From Saccharofermentans sp. (GTDB lineage: Bacteria; Bacillota; Clostridia; Saccharofermentanales; Saccharofermentanaceae): a stretch of 64,000 bases of DNA. This document shows positions 52,083 through 61,919 of the stretch, piece by piece. Every line of letters begins with the position of its first letter. Positions within the stretch are counted from its first letter, which is position 1. Below the pieces are notes generated by a model. The model made no database searches, was not told the origin of the DNA, and saw only the letters and a program-made list of their open reading frames with translations. The position numbers and the translations under genes are program-made. The stretch covers positions 1 to 64,000 of the forward strand of contig JAIKWL010000030.1 in assembly GCA_024684815.1 (NCBI GenBank), read 5' to 3'.

Positions 52083-53375
52083 ATGGAAAAGACTAAGAAC
52101 AATTACGGTAGGTTCCTCCTGCTCTGGGCAGGTGAATTCATATCATCGATCGGAGGCGGACTTACAAGCTTCGGTCTGGGACTTTATATCTACCAGAAGA
52201 CCGGAAGTGCTGCAGATATGGCACTTCTCACTTTCCTGGGATTTCTTCCGGGTCTTATCCTTAAGGTGCCTGCAGGCGTTCTCGCAGACAGATATGACAG
52301 AAGGCTTCTCATGATGATCGGAGACGGACTTTCCGGTTTAGGAGTTTTATTCATACTTATATGCATGCTTCAGGGAGAAGCGGCACTCTGGCAGATATAT
52401 CTCGGAACCACGATAAGTTCCGTTTTCTCCGCGTTGCTGGAACCCTCATACACAGCCACGATCACAGACCTTCTTACAAAGGAACAGTACTCCAAGGCAA
52501 ACGGCCTCGTATCGATGGCGGGAAGTTCAAGATACCTCTTCTCGCCCGTTATCGCAGGATTCCTTCTCACGGTCAGTGACATCAAGCTCATACTGATAAT
52601 CGACATCTGCACTTTCTTCCTTACGGTTATCGCAGCCGCAGTCGTCAGACGCGGTATCACGGTCAGCAAACAGAATAAAACCGAACCTTTCTTCAGCAGC
52701 ATGAAAGAAGGCTGGCACGCTGTATCAGGAAATAAAGGTCTGCTCGCACTGGTCGTCGTATCTTCCCTGATCTGCCTCTTCATGGGTGTTTTTCAGGTGC
52801 TTGGTGAACCGTTTGTAATGTCTTTCTCAGACCAGAAAACACTCGGCATCGCTGAGACGGCCGCTGCTTCCGGAATGCTCGTAACGAGCATCATCCTGGG
52901 AATAAAGGGCATTAAGAAGCATTTTGTAAGAGCTCTCTGGATGGGACTTGCGGTATCAGGAATTGGAATGGCTCTTTTCGCAGTGACCGAAAATGTTTAT
53001 CTCATCTGCACATTCGGATTCCTGTTCTTTGCGGCACTTCCGTTCGCGAATAACAGCCTCGACTACCTTGCAAGGACAAACATCCCCGCTGAACTTCAGG
53101 GAAGAGCATGGGGCTTTATCGGATTCATATCACAGCTCGGTTATGTGGTAGCGTATGGTATCTGCGGAATAACTGCAGACTTCATCGGCGATGTGACCGG
53201 CACGGGTGTCGGCGGAGGCTCTGCAATAACAGTTATATTCTCGGGTGTATGCCTCGTAATAGCAGCTCTCATCATGTCCGGTATCAAGAAGATAAGAGAG
53301 CTCGAGCAAAGCAGTGCGGAAATAACAGCGCAGAAGAAAGAGACAACCGGGGAATCCGTAAACGGAACTGCCTGA
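52083..53375 (+). CDS. MFS transporter (drug-efflux type)
   Basis: 430 residues with about 12 membrane segments; AAAGGCGG precedes the ATG. MFS motif A is visible in VLADRYDRRLLMMIGD after segment 2 and the N-terminus reads FLLLWAGEFISSIGGGLTSF, as in MFS_3-type (MefA/enterobactin exporter-like) proteins. A Ser/Glu-rich hydrophilic tail follows residue ~405. A single gene, convergent with the transglutaminase operon only 12 bases away. Substrate unknown. Confidence 0.86.
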   Translation: MEKTKNNYGRFLLLWAGEFISSIGGGLTSFGLGLYIYQKTGSAADMALLTFLGFLPGLILKVPAGVLADRYDRRLLMMIGDGLSGLGVLFILICMLQGEAALWQIYLGTTISSVFSALLEPSYTATITDLLTKEQYSKANGLVSMAGSSRYLFSPVIAGFLLTVSDIKLILIIDICTFFLTVIAAAVVRRGITVSKQNKTEPFFSSMKEGWHAVSGNKGLLALVVVSSLICLFMGVFQVLGEPFVMSFSDQKTLGIAETAAASGMLVTSIILGIKGIKKHFVRALWMGLAVSGIGMALFAVTENVYLICTFGFLFFAALPFANNSLDYLARTNIPAELQGRAWGFIGFISQLGYVVAYGICGITADFIGDVTGTGVGGGSAITVIFSGVCLVIAALIMSGIKKIRELEQSSAEITAQKKETTGESVNGTA

Positions 53376-53387
53376 TCTTTTTTATCT

Positions 53388-55733
53388 TCAGATCTTTACT
53401 GCCAAAAGCTTATATAGGATCTTCCTGAACTTTGATGTTTCTTCTGCCGCGTAAGCCGTATTCTTTCTGCATTCATCAAGCAGATTATCAAGTTCAGCCG
53501 AAGATATCTCGCCGCTTCCGAAGGTGGCCTTCTCCGCGATCTCGGTAGCTTTTCCGGGCATGCCGATCCTCAGGATGCGTCCTATAAACTTGAAGTAATG
53601 GTAGTATGTGACGGCCTTAACATTCATGCTGTCGGAAGTAAATCTCCTGCGCCAGTAAGAGACATATACTATCCTGAAGATGCCCGTTATTATGAGCAGG
53701 ATCACGACAGCCAGCAGGATGCAGGAAGCAACCTTGAGCACAGCAAGGAACTCTTCCTTCATCTTTTCCACCTGTTTATCAGACCTGGACGGCGTATTGG
53801 TTCCGCCGGAAGGCTGGACAGGCGCAGTGGTCGGCGTGGGAGTCGGTGTGGGAGTAAGATCGTAAACATAAGATTCGCCGGGTTCAAGCTCCCATAAATT
53901 AACCGTAGGTTCGGTAGAGACTTCTTTGCCGCGTGCAAAAGATTCATTCTCGATCTCGGGATGTTCTTTAGAGATAGCATCGATATTGAAATGGGAAGCA
54001 TCCTCTTCATAACCCGGGGTGGAATCCCCCATTACCCAGCCGTATTCGGGCACGAAGAATTCAAACCAGGCATGAGCCTGTGAAGAATAGATAATGCTCT
54101 CGGAACTGGAGTAGGATCTTGCGTCAACATATCCTCTTACATATCTTGCCGGAACACCTATGAGACGGAGAAGGATGGCGGTGGTTGCTGCATAGTGGAT
54201 ACATATTCCGCTCTTGCCCTCGTTGACGAACCACGGAACAAAATCGACACCTTTCGGAGGATATGCCGTGTCATCGTTATAAGGATGAAGCCATCTTACA
54301 TATTCAGTCACTTTCCTGACCTTGTCGGCATCGGACATCTGGACATATCCGTGATAGACATCAAGATACCAGTCAGGAAGCTTTCCGCCGGATATAAGCG
54401 CTCTTTCAGTCTCCTTAGGGACAGAAAGACATGTGCCGTAGACATATTCCTCCAGATATCTCTCGTTATAGATATCACTTCTGTTCTTAACGGGAACGGC
54501 AGATGAAGCAAAGACAAAATCTCCGTGTGTGGTTATGTTATAAGGATTATCGGTCTTATAATCGACTTCATCCATGTTATAGAAATCTGTGTAGAAAGGC
54601 ACGATATCCACCGAAGTATCCACGATCGGAGTAATGGAGATCTTATACTGTGCGCTCGAGATAACAGGTGCAACATCATCGTTATATACCGGAGTCTTTA
54701 TATTTGAACTGCTTAATATATTATCCTTGTAGGTGTCCAGGGATTCCACCTTCAGATAAAGATAGCTTCCCGTGTAACGGTTTGCTTCTCCCGAATAATG
54801 CGTATTGTATTTCTTTGTAACGATCATTACCCTGTCCTGTGACGGATTGAACGGACCGACATGCTCAAGATCTGTGACTGATGAATAGAGTGCATTAAGC
54901 GCACTGCCGTCAACTACGTTATTCGGATTTCGAAGCCCGTTCAAAGCCCTGTCAAGTAATCTGTGGAAAGGATTGTCCGGATCTTCAGCAAGACTCTGGA
55001 CCGAAGTAAGGATCCTTCTTGCATATTCCTGTTTGTTATATCCTTTTTGCGGAAATTTAAGTCCCAGCAAGACTGTGAACAGCATTGTGGGTAATATCAT
55101 GAGAAGGACTAAACGTTCAGCTGTTTCTATTTTTTTATTCCTGTATGCATGAGTAAGCAGGAGCAGTAATATGCCCGTAGCAGTGATTATACAGGGAGCA
55201 GACGCAGGAACCATGGTGGTATTGGAAACTGCAGACAAAAAGAACGGCAGATACACAAGGAGTGCAAAAGGTGCCTTTTTACGTTTCAGGAGCAGATACG
55301 TAACGATATTTATTGCGATCAGATTGTAAGACTCAAGAAAAGCAAATAGTTCTTCAGAATTCGAAACGGGTTCTATGAATTCTCCGGGAAGCCAGAACAA
55401 TGCATAGAACTGCATAACATAGATGAACTCCATAAGTCCGTCTCTTATCCCGTTCAGATTGAATATTGTCATTAAGGTTACGACAACGGGAACTGCGATC
55501 AGTACAGCTGTTGAAAACTTCTTTTTCCATAAGAAATGGAGGAAAGTAAAGATTAACGAAAAAAGAGCTGCAAGTACCAGCGCGGGACCGAGTTTGTAAC
55601 TGAACTGGAATGCCGTGCTGAACATCATGACCGTTCCGGTGCCCAAAAGCGTGGAGATGATCACCGCGATCAATGCGGATAAAATTCCGGGAATGCGTTC
55701 CTCTCTGACTGTCATGATCTTCTCAGTCTTCAT
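53388..55733 (-). CDS. Membrane transglutaminase-like protein (TgpA-type)
   Basis: 781 residues. About seven N-terminal membrane segments (~15-225), an extracytoplasmic region with a transglutaminase-like domain: catalytic Cys in GKSGICIHYAATTAILLRL (~490), His in SQAHAWFEFFVPEYG and Asp in VMGDSTPG. Then a Pro/Thr linker (TPTPTPTTAPVQPSGG), one membrane segment (~655-680) and a cytoplasmic DUF4129-like tail (RRRFTSDSMNVKAVTYYHYF). The MoxR, DUF58 and transglutaminase trio is a widespread module; the transglutaminase-like part may cleave or modify surface proteins. It overlaps the DUF58 gene by 11 bases. Confidence 0.87.
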   Translation of the reverse strand: MKTEKIMTVREERIPGILSALIAVIISTLLGTGTVMMFSTAFQFSYKLGPALVLAALFSLIFTFLHFLWKKKFSTAVLIAVPVVVTLMTIFNLNGIRDGLMEFIYVMQFYALFWLPGEFIEPVSNSEELFAFLESYNLIAINIVTYLLLKRKKAPFALLVYLPFFLSAVSNTTMVPASAPCIITATGILLLLLTHAYRNKKIETAERLVLLMILPTMLFTVLLGLKFPQKGYNKQEYARRILTSVQSLAEDPDNPFHRLLDRALNGLRNPNNVVDGSALNALYSSVTDLEHVGPFNPSQDRVMIVTKKYNTHYSGEANRYTGSYLYLKVESLDTYKDNILSSSNIKTPVYNDDVAPVISSAQYKISITPIVDTSVDIVPFYTDFYNMDEVDYKTDNPYNITTHGDFVFASSAVPVKNRSDIYNERYLEEYVYGTCLSVPKETERALISGGKLPDWYLDVYHGYVQMSDADKVRKVTEYVRWLHPYNDDTAYPPKGVDFVPWFVNEGKSGICIHYAATTAILLRLIGVPARYVRGYVDARSYSSSESIIYSSQAHAWFEFFVPEYGWVMGDSTPGYEEDASHFNIDAISKEHPEIENESFARGKEVSTEPTVNLWELEPGESYVYDLTPTPTPTPTTAPVQPSGGTNTPSRSDKQVEKMKEEFLAVLKVASCILLAVVILLIITGIFRIVYVSYWRRRFTSDSMNVKAVTYYHYFKFIGRILRIGMPGKATEIAEKATFGSGEISSAELDNLLDECRKNTAYAAEETSKFRKILYKLLAVKI

Positions 55734-56622
55734 GAGCAGCCTCCTCCGGGATCCTTAGACGCAGGATCAGGCCCATGGCCCTTTCGAGATCAGCCTCGGA
55801 TTCAACATTAAAAGCAACCTCGCTTCTGTCCGGCGGTATGACACGGATCAGGTGAGCTATCTCGTGATCGAGATAAAACCTTGATGTAAAAAGGACCTGC
55901 CCCAAATGAACATCCAGAAGATCCCTGTCATCCGTCAGCTGAAGGATAACGCGCGAATGACCGCCGTATTCCTCCAGCGGCTCTTTGACCATCATCTTGT
56001 CCTTCTTGGCTGTCATCTTCCAGTGAATCGACTTTACGGGATCTCCTGTCTGGTATTCCCTTATGTCGTATATCTCGGAATGCGGCTGCTTTGATTTGCG
56101 CAGATTCTTGGCTTTGAATCCGAACATGTCAGGCATTACATCGGGCATCAGCGGGACCGGCTTTATAAGGACCTCGTTTTCCCTGCTGATGTTCTTTGTT
56201 ATGCGGAAGAATCCGAAAAGATCGAAGATCTCGAGTTTTGTCATCCTGTATGAAAAACAGCCGCAGTGGGATGTATCCACGGCTATCTTTGAGACACCTT
56301 TGTCGTGGATCATAAGATCAACGTTTTTCGAGGTTCCTGCCATACGGTCAGTGATCGTTGTCCTTATCCTGCAAAAAGAAAACCAGGAAGCGATCCCGTC
56401 TGTCTTGATCTGAAAATATAAAGGCTCGCCGATAACCGTGCTTGGGGGATTCTTTGTATCGAATGAAAGATGACGCGATGCAAGAATACACATGCCGAGC
56501 GCCAGAAAGGGGATCAGCAGAACCGCCATGAGGCAATACCACGCAAACCACATCTTGTAGCAAAGGAAGAAGATGATGGTTGATATCAAAACGACTGAGT
56601 AAATGCCCCAAGTCTTCAGCAT
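55723..56622 (-). CDS. DUF58 membrane protein
   Basis: 299 residues. Two membrane segments at ~5-45, a beta-rich part, then the DUF58 core around YDIREYQTGDPVKSIHWKMT (~185-204) followed by KMMVKEPLEEYGGHSRVILQ, which has a vWA-like start. DUF58 proteins work with MoxR ATPases, probably as chaperone targets. It lies 7 bases after the MoxR gene and overlaps the transglutaminase gene. Confidence 0.87.
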   Translation of the reverse strand: MLKTWGIYSVVLISTIIFFLCYKMWFAWYCLMAVLLIPFLALGMCILASRHLSFDTKNPPSTVIGEPLYFQIKTDGIASWFSFCRIRTTITDRMAGTSKNVDLMIHDKGVSKIAVDTSHCGCFSYRMTKLEIFDLFGFFRITKNISRENEVLIKPVPLMPDVMPDMFGFKAKNLRKSKQPHSEIYDIREYQTGDPVKSIHWKMTAKKDKMMVKEPLEEYGGHSRVILQLTDDRDLLDVHLGQVLFTSRFYLDHEIAHLIRVIPPDRSEVAFNVESEADLERAMGLILRLRIPEEAAHED

Positions 56623-56628
56623 AGGTTA

Positions 56629-57561
56629 TCAGACCTTGGGAACAAAAGTGGAATTGAGGATATCTTTTGCGATATCTGACGTTTTTTTGCTGTTGACCTC
56701 TGCCTCGGGCGTCAGTATAAGTCTGTGAGTGATGACAGGCAGGAATACCTTCTGCACATCCTGCGGAACCACGTAATCTTTACCGCTGATATATGCATAT
56801 GCCTTTGACATAGATGTGAGCGCCAGTGTCGCACGGGGACTGCCTCCGCGCAGGAGATCGGGATTGCCTCTGGTCTTGTTGATCAGAGCGATCATGTAGT
56901 CGACCACCTTCTCGTGAACGAAGACATTGTTAACCTCAGCCTGCATCTCTGCCAGTTTATCGACATCACAGACGACTAAAACATTATCCATCGGGTTAAT
57001 GCCGTTCTTACGTCTGTCAAGCATGGCCTTCTCGTCCTTGGCTGACGGATATCCCATAGAGACCCTTATCATGAAGCGGTCGATCTGTGAATCAGGCAAA
57101 AGAGATGTTCCCGATGCGCCGGTAGGATTCTGTGTCGCGAAAACGATAAACGGTTTTGGAAGAGCATATGTGACTCCGTCAACTGTTACGCTGCTTTCCT
57201 CCATAGCCTCAAGCAGCGCCGACTGGGTACGTGATGAAGCACGGTTCAGCTCATCGGCGAGGAAAAGATTGTGAAAGATCGCTCCGGGCTGGTATCTCAT
57301 CGAATCGGTCTCTTTGTTATAGATCGAAAAACCGGTGATATCGGACGGCAATACATCAGGTGTAAACTGGACTCTTCCGAAGTTCAGTCCCATGGTCTTC
57401 GAGAATGCGAGTGCCATGGTCGTCTTGCCGACTCCAGGAACATCCTCCATTAATATGTGTCCGCCTGCAAGTATTGCGGTCAGCGTCTGTGCGATAACAT
57501 AGTCTTTACCGCAGATTACCTTCTTAACTTCATGGATTATGCTTTCAACTGTATGATTCAT
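56629..57561 (-). CDS. MoxR-family AAA+ ATPase
   Basis: 310 residues from the ATG at 57561 (GGGGGAG upstream). Walker A GVGKTTMA within ILMEDVPGVGKTTMALAFSK (~33-52), Walker B LFLADELNRASSRTQSALLE (~105), sensor 1 PFIVFATQNPTGASGT and a lid with RGGSPRATLALTSMSKAYA. MoxR ATPases act as metal-insertion or maturation chaperones for vWA-type partners. First gene of the three-gene module. Confidence 0.92.
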   Translation of the reverse strand: MNHTVESIIHEVKKVICGKDYVIAQTLTAILAGGHILMEDVPGVGKTTMALAFSKTMGLNFGRVQFTPDVLPSDITGFSIYNKETDSMRYQPGAIFHNLFLADELNRASSRTQSALLEAMEESSVTVDGVTYALPKPFIVFATQNPTGASGTSLLPDSQIDRFMIRVSMGYPSAKDEKAMLDRRKNGINPMDNVLVVCDVDKLAEMQAEVNNVFVHEKVVDYMIALINKTRGNPDLLRGGSPRATLALTSMSKAYAYISGKDYVVPQDVQKVFLPVITHRLILTPEAEVNSKKTSDIAKDILNSTFVPKV

Positions 57562-57576
57562 ATGGATCTCCCCCAA

Positions 57577-57826
57577 AACATTTGCATTTTGAGTATACAG
57601 TATTTCAATAAAAAAACTGCGTGAGAATTAAAGAAAACACAAAAGTGATACTAATGGAGAAAATAGCAATAAAACTCTGCTCCGGGTTTCCTCTCCGATT
57701 CCACAGATCATAAGCACTTCATAAATAATAAATATATGCGGGCATGCAAAAAAACATTTTCGAATGTGCATAAATAAGTCAACTTCAAGCTATGATACAA
57801 TAAAGTACATCAACGGAGGGTATCTG
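57577..57826 (+). promoter_or_regulatory. Upstream region of the YesN/YesM operon
   Basis: 250 bases between divergent operons. An extended -10 TGATACAAT (TACAAT near 57795-57800) and GGAGGG lie just before the ATG at 57827; a small ACATT-TTCG-AATGT hairpin sits near 57751-57764. The -35 is weak. Confidence 0.4.
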
Positions 57827-59440
57827 ATGGAACTGTTCAAAGTATTCATTTGTGAAGACGAGAGTATCGTGCGCGAGGGACTTCGTGACATGATCCCATG
57901 GGAAAAATACGGATTTGAATTCGTGGGCGATGCGCCCGACGGCGAGATGGCTCTTCCCATGATCCGCAAGCTTAAGCCCGATGTTCTCATCACAGATATA
58001 ACCATGCCCTTCATGGACGGTCTGTCTTTGAGCAAGACAGTCACAAAGGAACTTCCGAACATTAAGATCATCGTTATCTCCGGTTACAGTGATTTCGAGT
58101 ACGCCAGGAAAGCGATCGAGATCGGTGTTGAACAGTATCTCTTAAAACCTGTTACAAAGACGGATATGATCGGCTGCCTTGAAAGCGTAAGAAAGAAAAT
58201 ACTTGAAGAGAACGAGCAGAAGGACTATGTCAAACTCTACGAGCAGGAATTCAAGAAGTTTGAGCGTCTGTCGCACAGGGTATTTTTCGAAAAGCTCGTG
58301 GAGGGATCCTTGTCAGTTCAGGAGATCTATGAGGAAGCTGACAAGCTTCATCTGAATCTTTCCGCCGACAGCTATAATATCGTCATCTTCTCGATAAGAG
58401 ACCTTGATCAGTCCACCTACTCCGACAACGCATCCGGTATCACAGAAAACCTTCTTAACCAGTTGCTGCAATATCCCGACTATATCATCTTCAGATGCAA
58501 TCTTTTCTCTTATGCGGTCCTCATCAAGGGCGATGCCGAAGGAGTTAAGCGGTTGGAGGATAAACTGGTCAAGATGATCAGGCAGCAGTGTGAGCAGACT
58601 CCTTCGTCACTTGACTGGCACGTTGCCGTGGGCGCTCCGACCAACAGACTCAGCGGACTTTCCGCTTGCTATCAGGATGCCAACAGGGCATTTGCATACA
58701 GGCATATCTTCCCTAGCCAGCACATCTTCACTTCCGATCAGATAAAGACCGAACAGTATGTTCCCGACGGAAACGAGATCAATCAGATCGATGCCGGCAA
58801 GTTCGATCCCATGATCATAAGATACTTTGTCCAGACTGGTACGAGCGGCGAGGTCGAGACTTTTGCCGACGATTATCTGAAGAGCGTGGAAGCAAGCGTG
58901 AATTCGCTCCTTTTCCGCTATTACCTCCTGGTCAGCATCAGAGTAAATGTCGAACTTGCACTGAAGGAGGCGGACGTGGATTCCGAACAGATCGCCGCAG
59001 GCCTTCCGACTTTTGATACCAACATCGCTGCGGAGGAAGTTAAGGATTACCTTACCGAAGCACTGTCGGTTGCGATCAAACTGCGTGATACCGAAGCCCA
59101 GAAAAAAGGCAATGACATTATCAACAACGCGGTCGACTACATAAACGAGCACTATGCAGATGAGGATATCTCTTTAGATTCCGTAGCCGAAGAGATCAAT
59201 ATAAGCGCCAACTATCTGAGCGCAGTATTCTCCAACAAAGTCGGTCTGTCATTCGTTGAGTACATAACCAAAAAGAGAATGGCAAAAGCGAAGATCCTTC
59301 TCCGCAATACGAGCAAAAAATCCGGAGAGATAGCTAACGAGATCGGATATAAGGATCCGAGATATTTCTCCTTCGTATTCAAGAAAAACCAGGGCTGCAC
59401 ACCCAGCCAGTACCGTAACGGGGAAGTTGAAGAACAGTGA
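57827..59440 (+). CDS. AraC-type response regulator (YesN-like)
   Basis: 537 residues from the ATG at 57827, with CGGAGGG upstream. Receiver domain ~1-125: acidic pocket CEDE (~9-12), phospho-acceptor Asp in PDVLITDITMPFMDG (Asp ~56), ISGYSDFEYARKAIEIG and Lys in YLLKPVTK. A middle helical region (~130-420) follows, and a C-terminal AraC DNA-binding domain (~435-535: DISLDSVAEEINISANYLSA and NEIGYKDPRYFSFVFKKNQG) completes it. YesN regulators control carbohydrate uptake and degradation genes. The gene overlaps the kinase gene as GTGA. Confidence 0.9.
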   Translation: MELFKVFICEDESIVREGLRDMIPWEKYGFEFVGDAPDGEMALPMIRKLKPDVLITDITMPFMDGLSLSKTVTKELPNIKIIVISGYSDFEYARKAIEIGVEQYLLKPVTKTDMIGCLESVRKKILEENEQKDYVKLYEQEFKKFERLSHRVFFEKLVEGSLSVQEIYEEADKLHLNLSADSYNIVIFSIRDLDQSTYSDNASGITENLLNQLLQYPDYIIFRCNLFSYAVLIKGDAEGVKRLEDKLVKMIRQQCEQTPSSLDWHVAVGAPTNRLSGLSACYQDANRAFAYRHIFPSQHIFTSDQIKTEQYVPDGNEINQIDAGKFDPMIIRYFVQTGTSGEVETFADDYLKSVEASVNSLLFRYYLLVSIRVNVELALKEADVDSEQIAAGLPTFDTNIAAEEVKDYLTEALSVAIKLRDTEAQKKGNDIINNAVDYINEHYADEDISLDSVAEEINISANYLSAVFSNKVGLSFVEYITKKRMAKAKILLRNTSKKSGEIANEIGYKDPRYFSFVFKKNQGCTPSQYRNGEVEEQ

Positions 59441-60873
59441 AGTCTCCTTCTGACAGATTAAGAAGAAACACGGTTCAGGGAAAAATGAACCGCCTTATGC
59501 TTCAGATGTTTATCCCGATCGCGGTAATCCTCGTGAGTATTTTCGTCATGCTCCTAACGCGTAACCTCATGTATGCATCGGTATCCGGAAACATCGTAAA
59601 GGTATCCGGCTTCAACCAGAAGTTCAAGCAGGAGATCGACGAACAGATGTATTTCTATGTAACAGGATACAGCGATGAGATGCCGTGGGATGACGTCGAA
59701 TCCGCAAGATCCCTGGCCGAGGATCTTTTAAAGAACACATCAAATCCCGATGGCCGTAAATCTATCACCAGCGTTCTTTCACTCTGCGATAAGCTCAGCT
59801 CTTATATGCATTATATCGAGGAAACATCCAGTTACGATGACCAGATGGAGCAGCTCAAGAAAAATATCTACATCACCACACAGCTCATCGAAGACTACAT
59901 GTATTCCTACCTCTACTACGAGGCCGGCGAGATGGCGAGCATTCAAAAACAGATCGATTTCTGGCTTTCTATCGAGATCGTATTCGTCGTGCTTGTCATG
60001 ATCGTCGTGATCCCTCTGGTATTAAGCCGTGCCGTTAAACTCTCGAAAAGCATCACCGATCCTATCGTCGCAATGAACGACCGCGTAGAGCAGATCGGCA
60101 GCGGGGACTTAAGTCCGCAAACACCTGTCGAGACCGACGACGAGAGCCTGTCTCTTCTTTCGACCGGTATTGAGGACATGGCGGCAAGACTTGATAAGCA
60201 GATCGAACTTAACCGCGCCGAGCAGATCAAACTCAGGGACATCGAGCTCTCCCTTATCCAGGCACAGATCAACCCCCACTTCCTTTACAACACGCTTGAT
60301 GCGATCGTATGGCTCATAGAGATCGGAAAGAATGATAAGGCCGAGCAGATGGTAACGAGCCTTTCGTCCTATTTCCGTTCATTCCTCAGTGACGGACGCG
60401 ACATCGTTACGATCGCTGAAGAAAAGCAGCATATCCAGAGCTATCTTGAGATCCAGCAGGTCCGCTACAGGGACATTATGGAATACGAGATAAATATCGA
60501 TCCTTCGATCGAAGGCACGAAGATCCCCAAGATGACCTTACAGCCTCTGGTCGAGAACGCGATCTATCACGGCTTAAAGCCCAAGCGCGGCAAGGGTAAG
60601 ATCATCGTAACCGGAACAAGAGAAGATGACTGGATAATCCTCAAAGTATCTGATACCGGTCTCGGTATGAACGATGAAGAGCTCGAAAGCCTCAAGACCA
60701 GAGTCCTTAACGAGGACACGATAAGCTTCGGACTTACTTCCGCATACAAGAGATTAAAACTCCTTTACGGTGAGGACTGCAGATTCGATATCAGAAGCGT
60801 TCCTCAGGAAGGAACTTCAATAAGTATCGAGATGCCGGGAAAGGCGGACATAGAAAATGAAACGATTCTTTAG
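59437..60873 (+). CDS. Sensor histidine kinase (YesM-like)
   Basis: 478 residues with a GTG start overlapping the regulator stop (an ATG at 59485 with AGGG is an alternative). Membrane segments at ~25-47 and ~175-200 enclose an extracytoplasmic region. HAMP ~200-255 (SKSITDPIVAMNDRVEQIGS), His_kinase domain with the phospho-acceptor in QINPHFLYNTLDAIVWLIEI (~280) and an HATPase_c domain with the N-box PLVENAIYHGLKPKRGKG and G-box VSDTGLGMND. It would phosphorylate the YesN-type regulator. It overlaps the sugar-binding gene by 17 bases. Confidence 0.9.
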   Translation: MKSPSDRLRRNTVQGKMNRLMLQMFIPIAVILVSIFVMLLTRNLMYASVSGNIVKVSGFNQKFKQEIDEQMYFYVTGYSDEMPWDDVESARSLAEDLLKNTSNPDGRKSITSVLSLCDKLSSYMHYIEETSSYDDQMEQLKKNIYITTQLIEDYMYSYLYYEAGEMASIQKQIDFWLSIEIVFVVLVMIVVIPLVLSRAVKLSKSITDPIVAMNDRVEQIGSGDLSPQTPVETDDESLSLLSTGIEDMAARLDKQIELNRAEQIKLRDIELSLIQAQINPHFLYNTLDAIVWLIEIGKNDKAEQMVTSLSSYFRSFLSDGRDIVTIAEEKQHIQSYLEIQQVRYRDIMEYEINIDPSIEGTKIPKMTLQPLVENAIYHGLKPKRGKGKIIVTGTREDDWIILKVSDTGLGMNDEELESLKTRVLNEDTISFGLTSAYKRLKLLYGEDCRFDIRSVPQEGTSISIEMPGKADIENETIL

Positions 60874-61837
60874 TATTTTGCTTTGCCTGGGTCTGATAAT
60901 CAGCATGACCGGCTGCACGGGCGTCAAACCCACAGATGCTCCCGATGACGATGTATATGTTATCGGCTTTTCCCAGGTGGGCTCCGAATCCGACTGGCGT
61001 GTTGCCAACACAAAATCCATGACCGCCGCTTTCGAAGGCGACACGGAATATGAACTTCTTATGGATAATGCCCGTCAGGAACAGGAGAACCAGTTCACCG
61101 CAGTGCGCCGTTTCATCCTTGAGGGCGTCGATTTCATAATCATCGCACCCACAGTCGAGGAAGGCTGGGAAACGATCTTAACCGAGATAAAAGATGCAGA
61201 TATTCCCGTCATGATCATGGACAGATCCGTGGCTGTGGAAGATGACAGCCTCTATCTTACGAACATCGGCTCTGACTTCCTTCATCAGGGCAGGCTCGCT
61301 GTCGAATGGCTTGAAGGCGAGATCCCGGAAGACAGGGATATCAAGATCCTTCATCTTCAGGGAACCATCGGCGCTACTGCGCAGATCCAGCGTACAAAGG
61401 CATTGGAAGATGCAGTCAGATCTCATCCGAACTGGGAGATCACAAGCCAGCTCTACGGCGATTTCACAGAAGCAAAAGCATACGAAGTAATGACTGATTA
61501 TCTTGCTTCCAACAGGGACATCGATGTCCTCTACAGCGAGAACGACAACATGACCTTCGGTGCAATGAGAGCACTTGATGAAGCCGGTATCTCATACGGC
61601 AACGGCGGCCAGGTAAAGATCATCACTTTCGATGCCACAAAAGAAGCCCTTCAGTACTGTCACGACGGCAGGATCGATCTATGTGTCGAATGCAATCCCA
61701 TGTTCGGTCCTGATGTAAAGACCCTCATCGAAAAATACCGCAACGGCGAATCCATTCCCAAACATGTTTATGTCAACGAATCAGCCTATACGACACAAAG
61801 CATCACCCAGGAATTCGTAGATTCAAGAGAGTACTGA
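60857..61837 (+). CDS. Periplasmic-type sugar-binding lipoprotein (YtfQ-like)
   Basis: 326 residues; AAAGGCGG precedes the ATG. Signal MKRFFSILLCLGLIISMTGC with the lipobox, then a type-1 periplasmic binding fold: YVIGFSQVGSESDWRVANTK, GVDFIIIAPTVEEGWETILT, IPVMIMDRSVAV, ILHLQGTIGATAQIQRTKAL, IDVLYSENDNMTFGAMRALD, VKIITFDATKEALQYCHDG and CNPMFGPD. These match the galactofuranose-binding YtfQ group. No permease or ATPase follows (a terminator does), and it is translationally linked to the kinase gene, so it may serve as the ligand-sensing subunit of this two-component system. Confidence 0.87.
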   Translation: MKRFFSILLCLGLIISMTGCTGVKPTDAPDDDVYVIGFSQVGSESDWRVANTKSMTAAFEGDTEYELLMDNARQEQENQFTAVRRFILEGVDFIIIAPTVEEGWETILTEIKDADIPVMIMDRSVAVEDDSLYLTNIGSDFLHQGRLAVEWLEGEIPEDRDIKILHLQGTIGATAQIQRTKALEDAVRSHPNWEITSQLYGDFTEAKAYEVMTDYLASNRDIDVLYSENDNMTFGAMRALDEAGISYGNGGQVKIITFDATKEALQYCHDGRIDLCVECNPMFGPDVKTLIEKYRNGESIPKHVYVNESAYTTQSITQEFVDSREY

Positions 61838-61859
61838 TCCGGATCGAAAATACAAACCA

Positions 61860-61889
61860 TAAAAAAGCGGGATTGTTATCCCGCTTTTT
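61860..61889 (+). terminator. Terminator of the YesN/YesM/sugar-binding operon
   Basis: AAAAAGCGGGA-TTGTTA-TCCCGCTTTTT, perfect stem with T-run, also likely to act on the convergent minus-strand gene. Confidence 0.88.
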
Positions 61890-61919
61890 AACTATGTTGA
61901 TTATTCTTTGCTTCTTACC

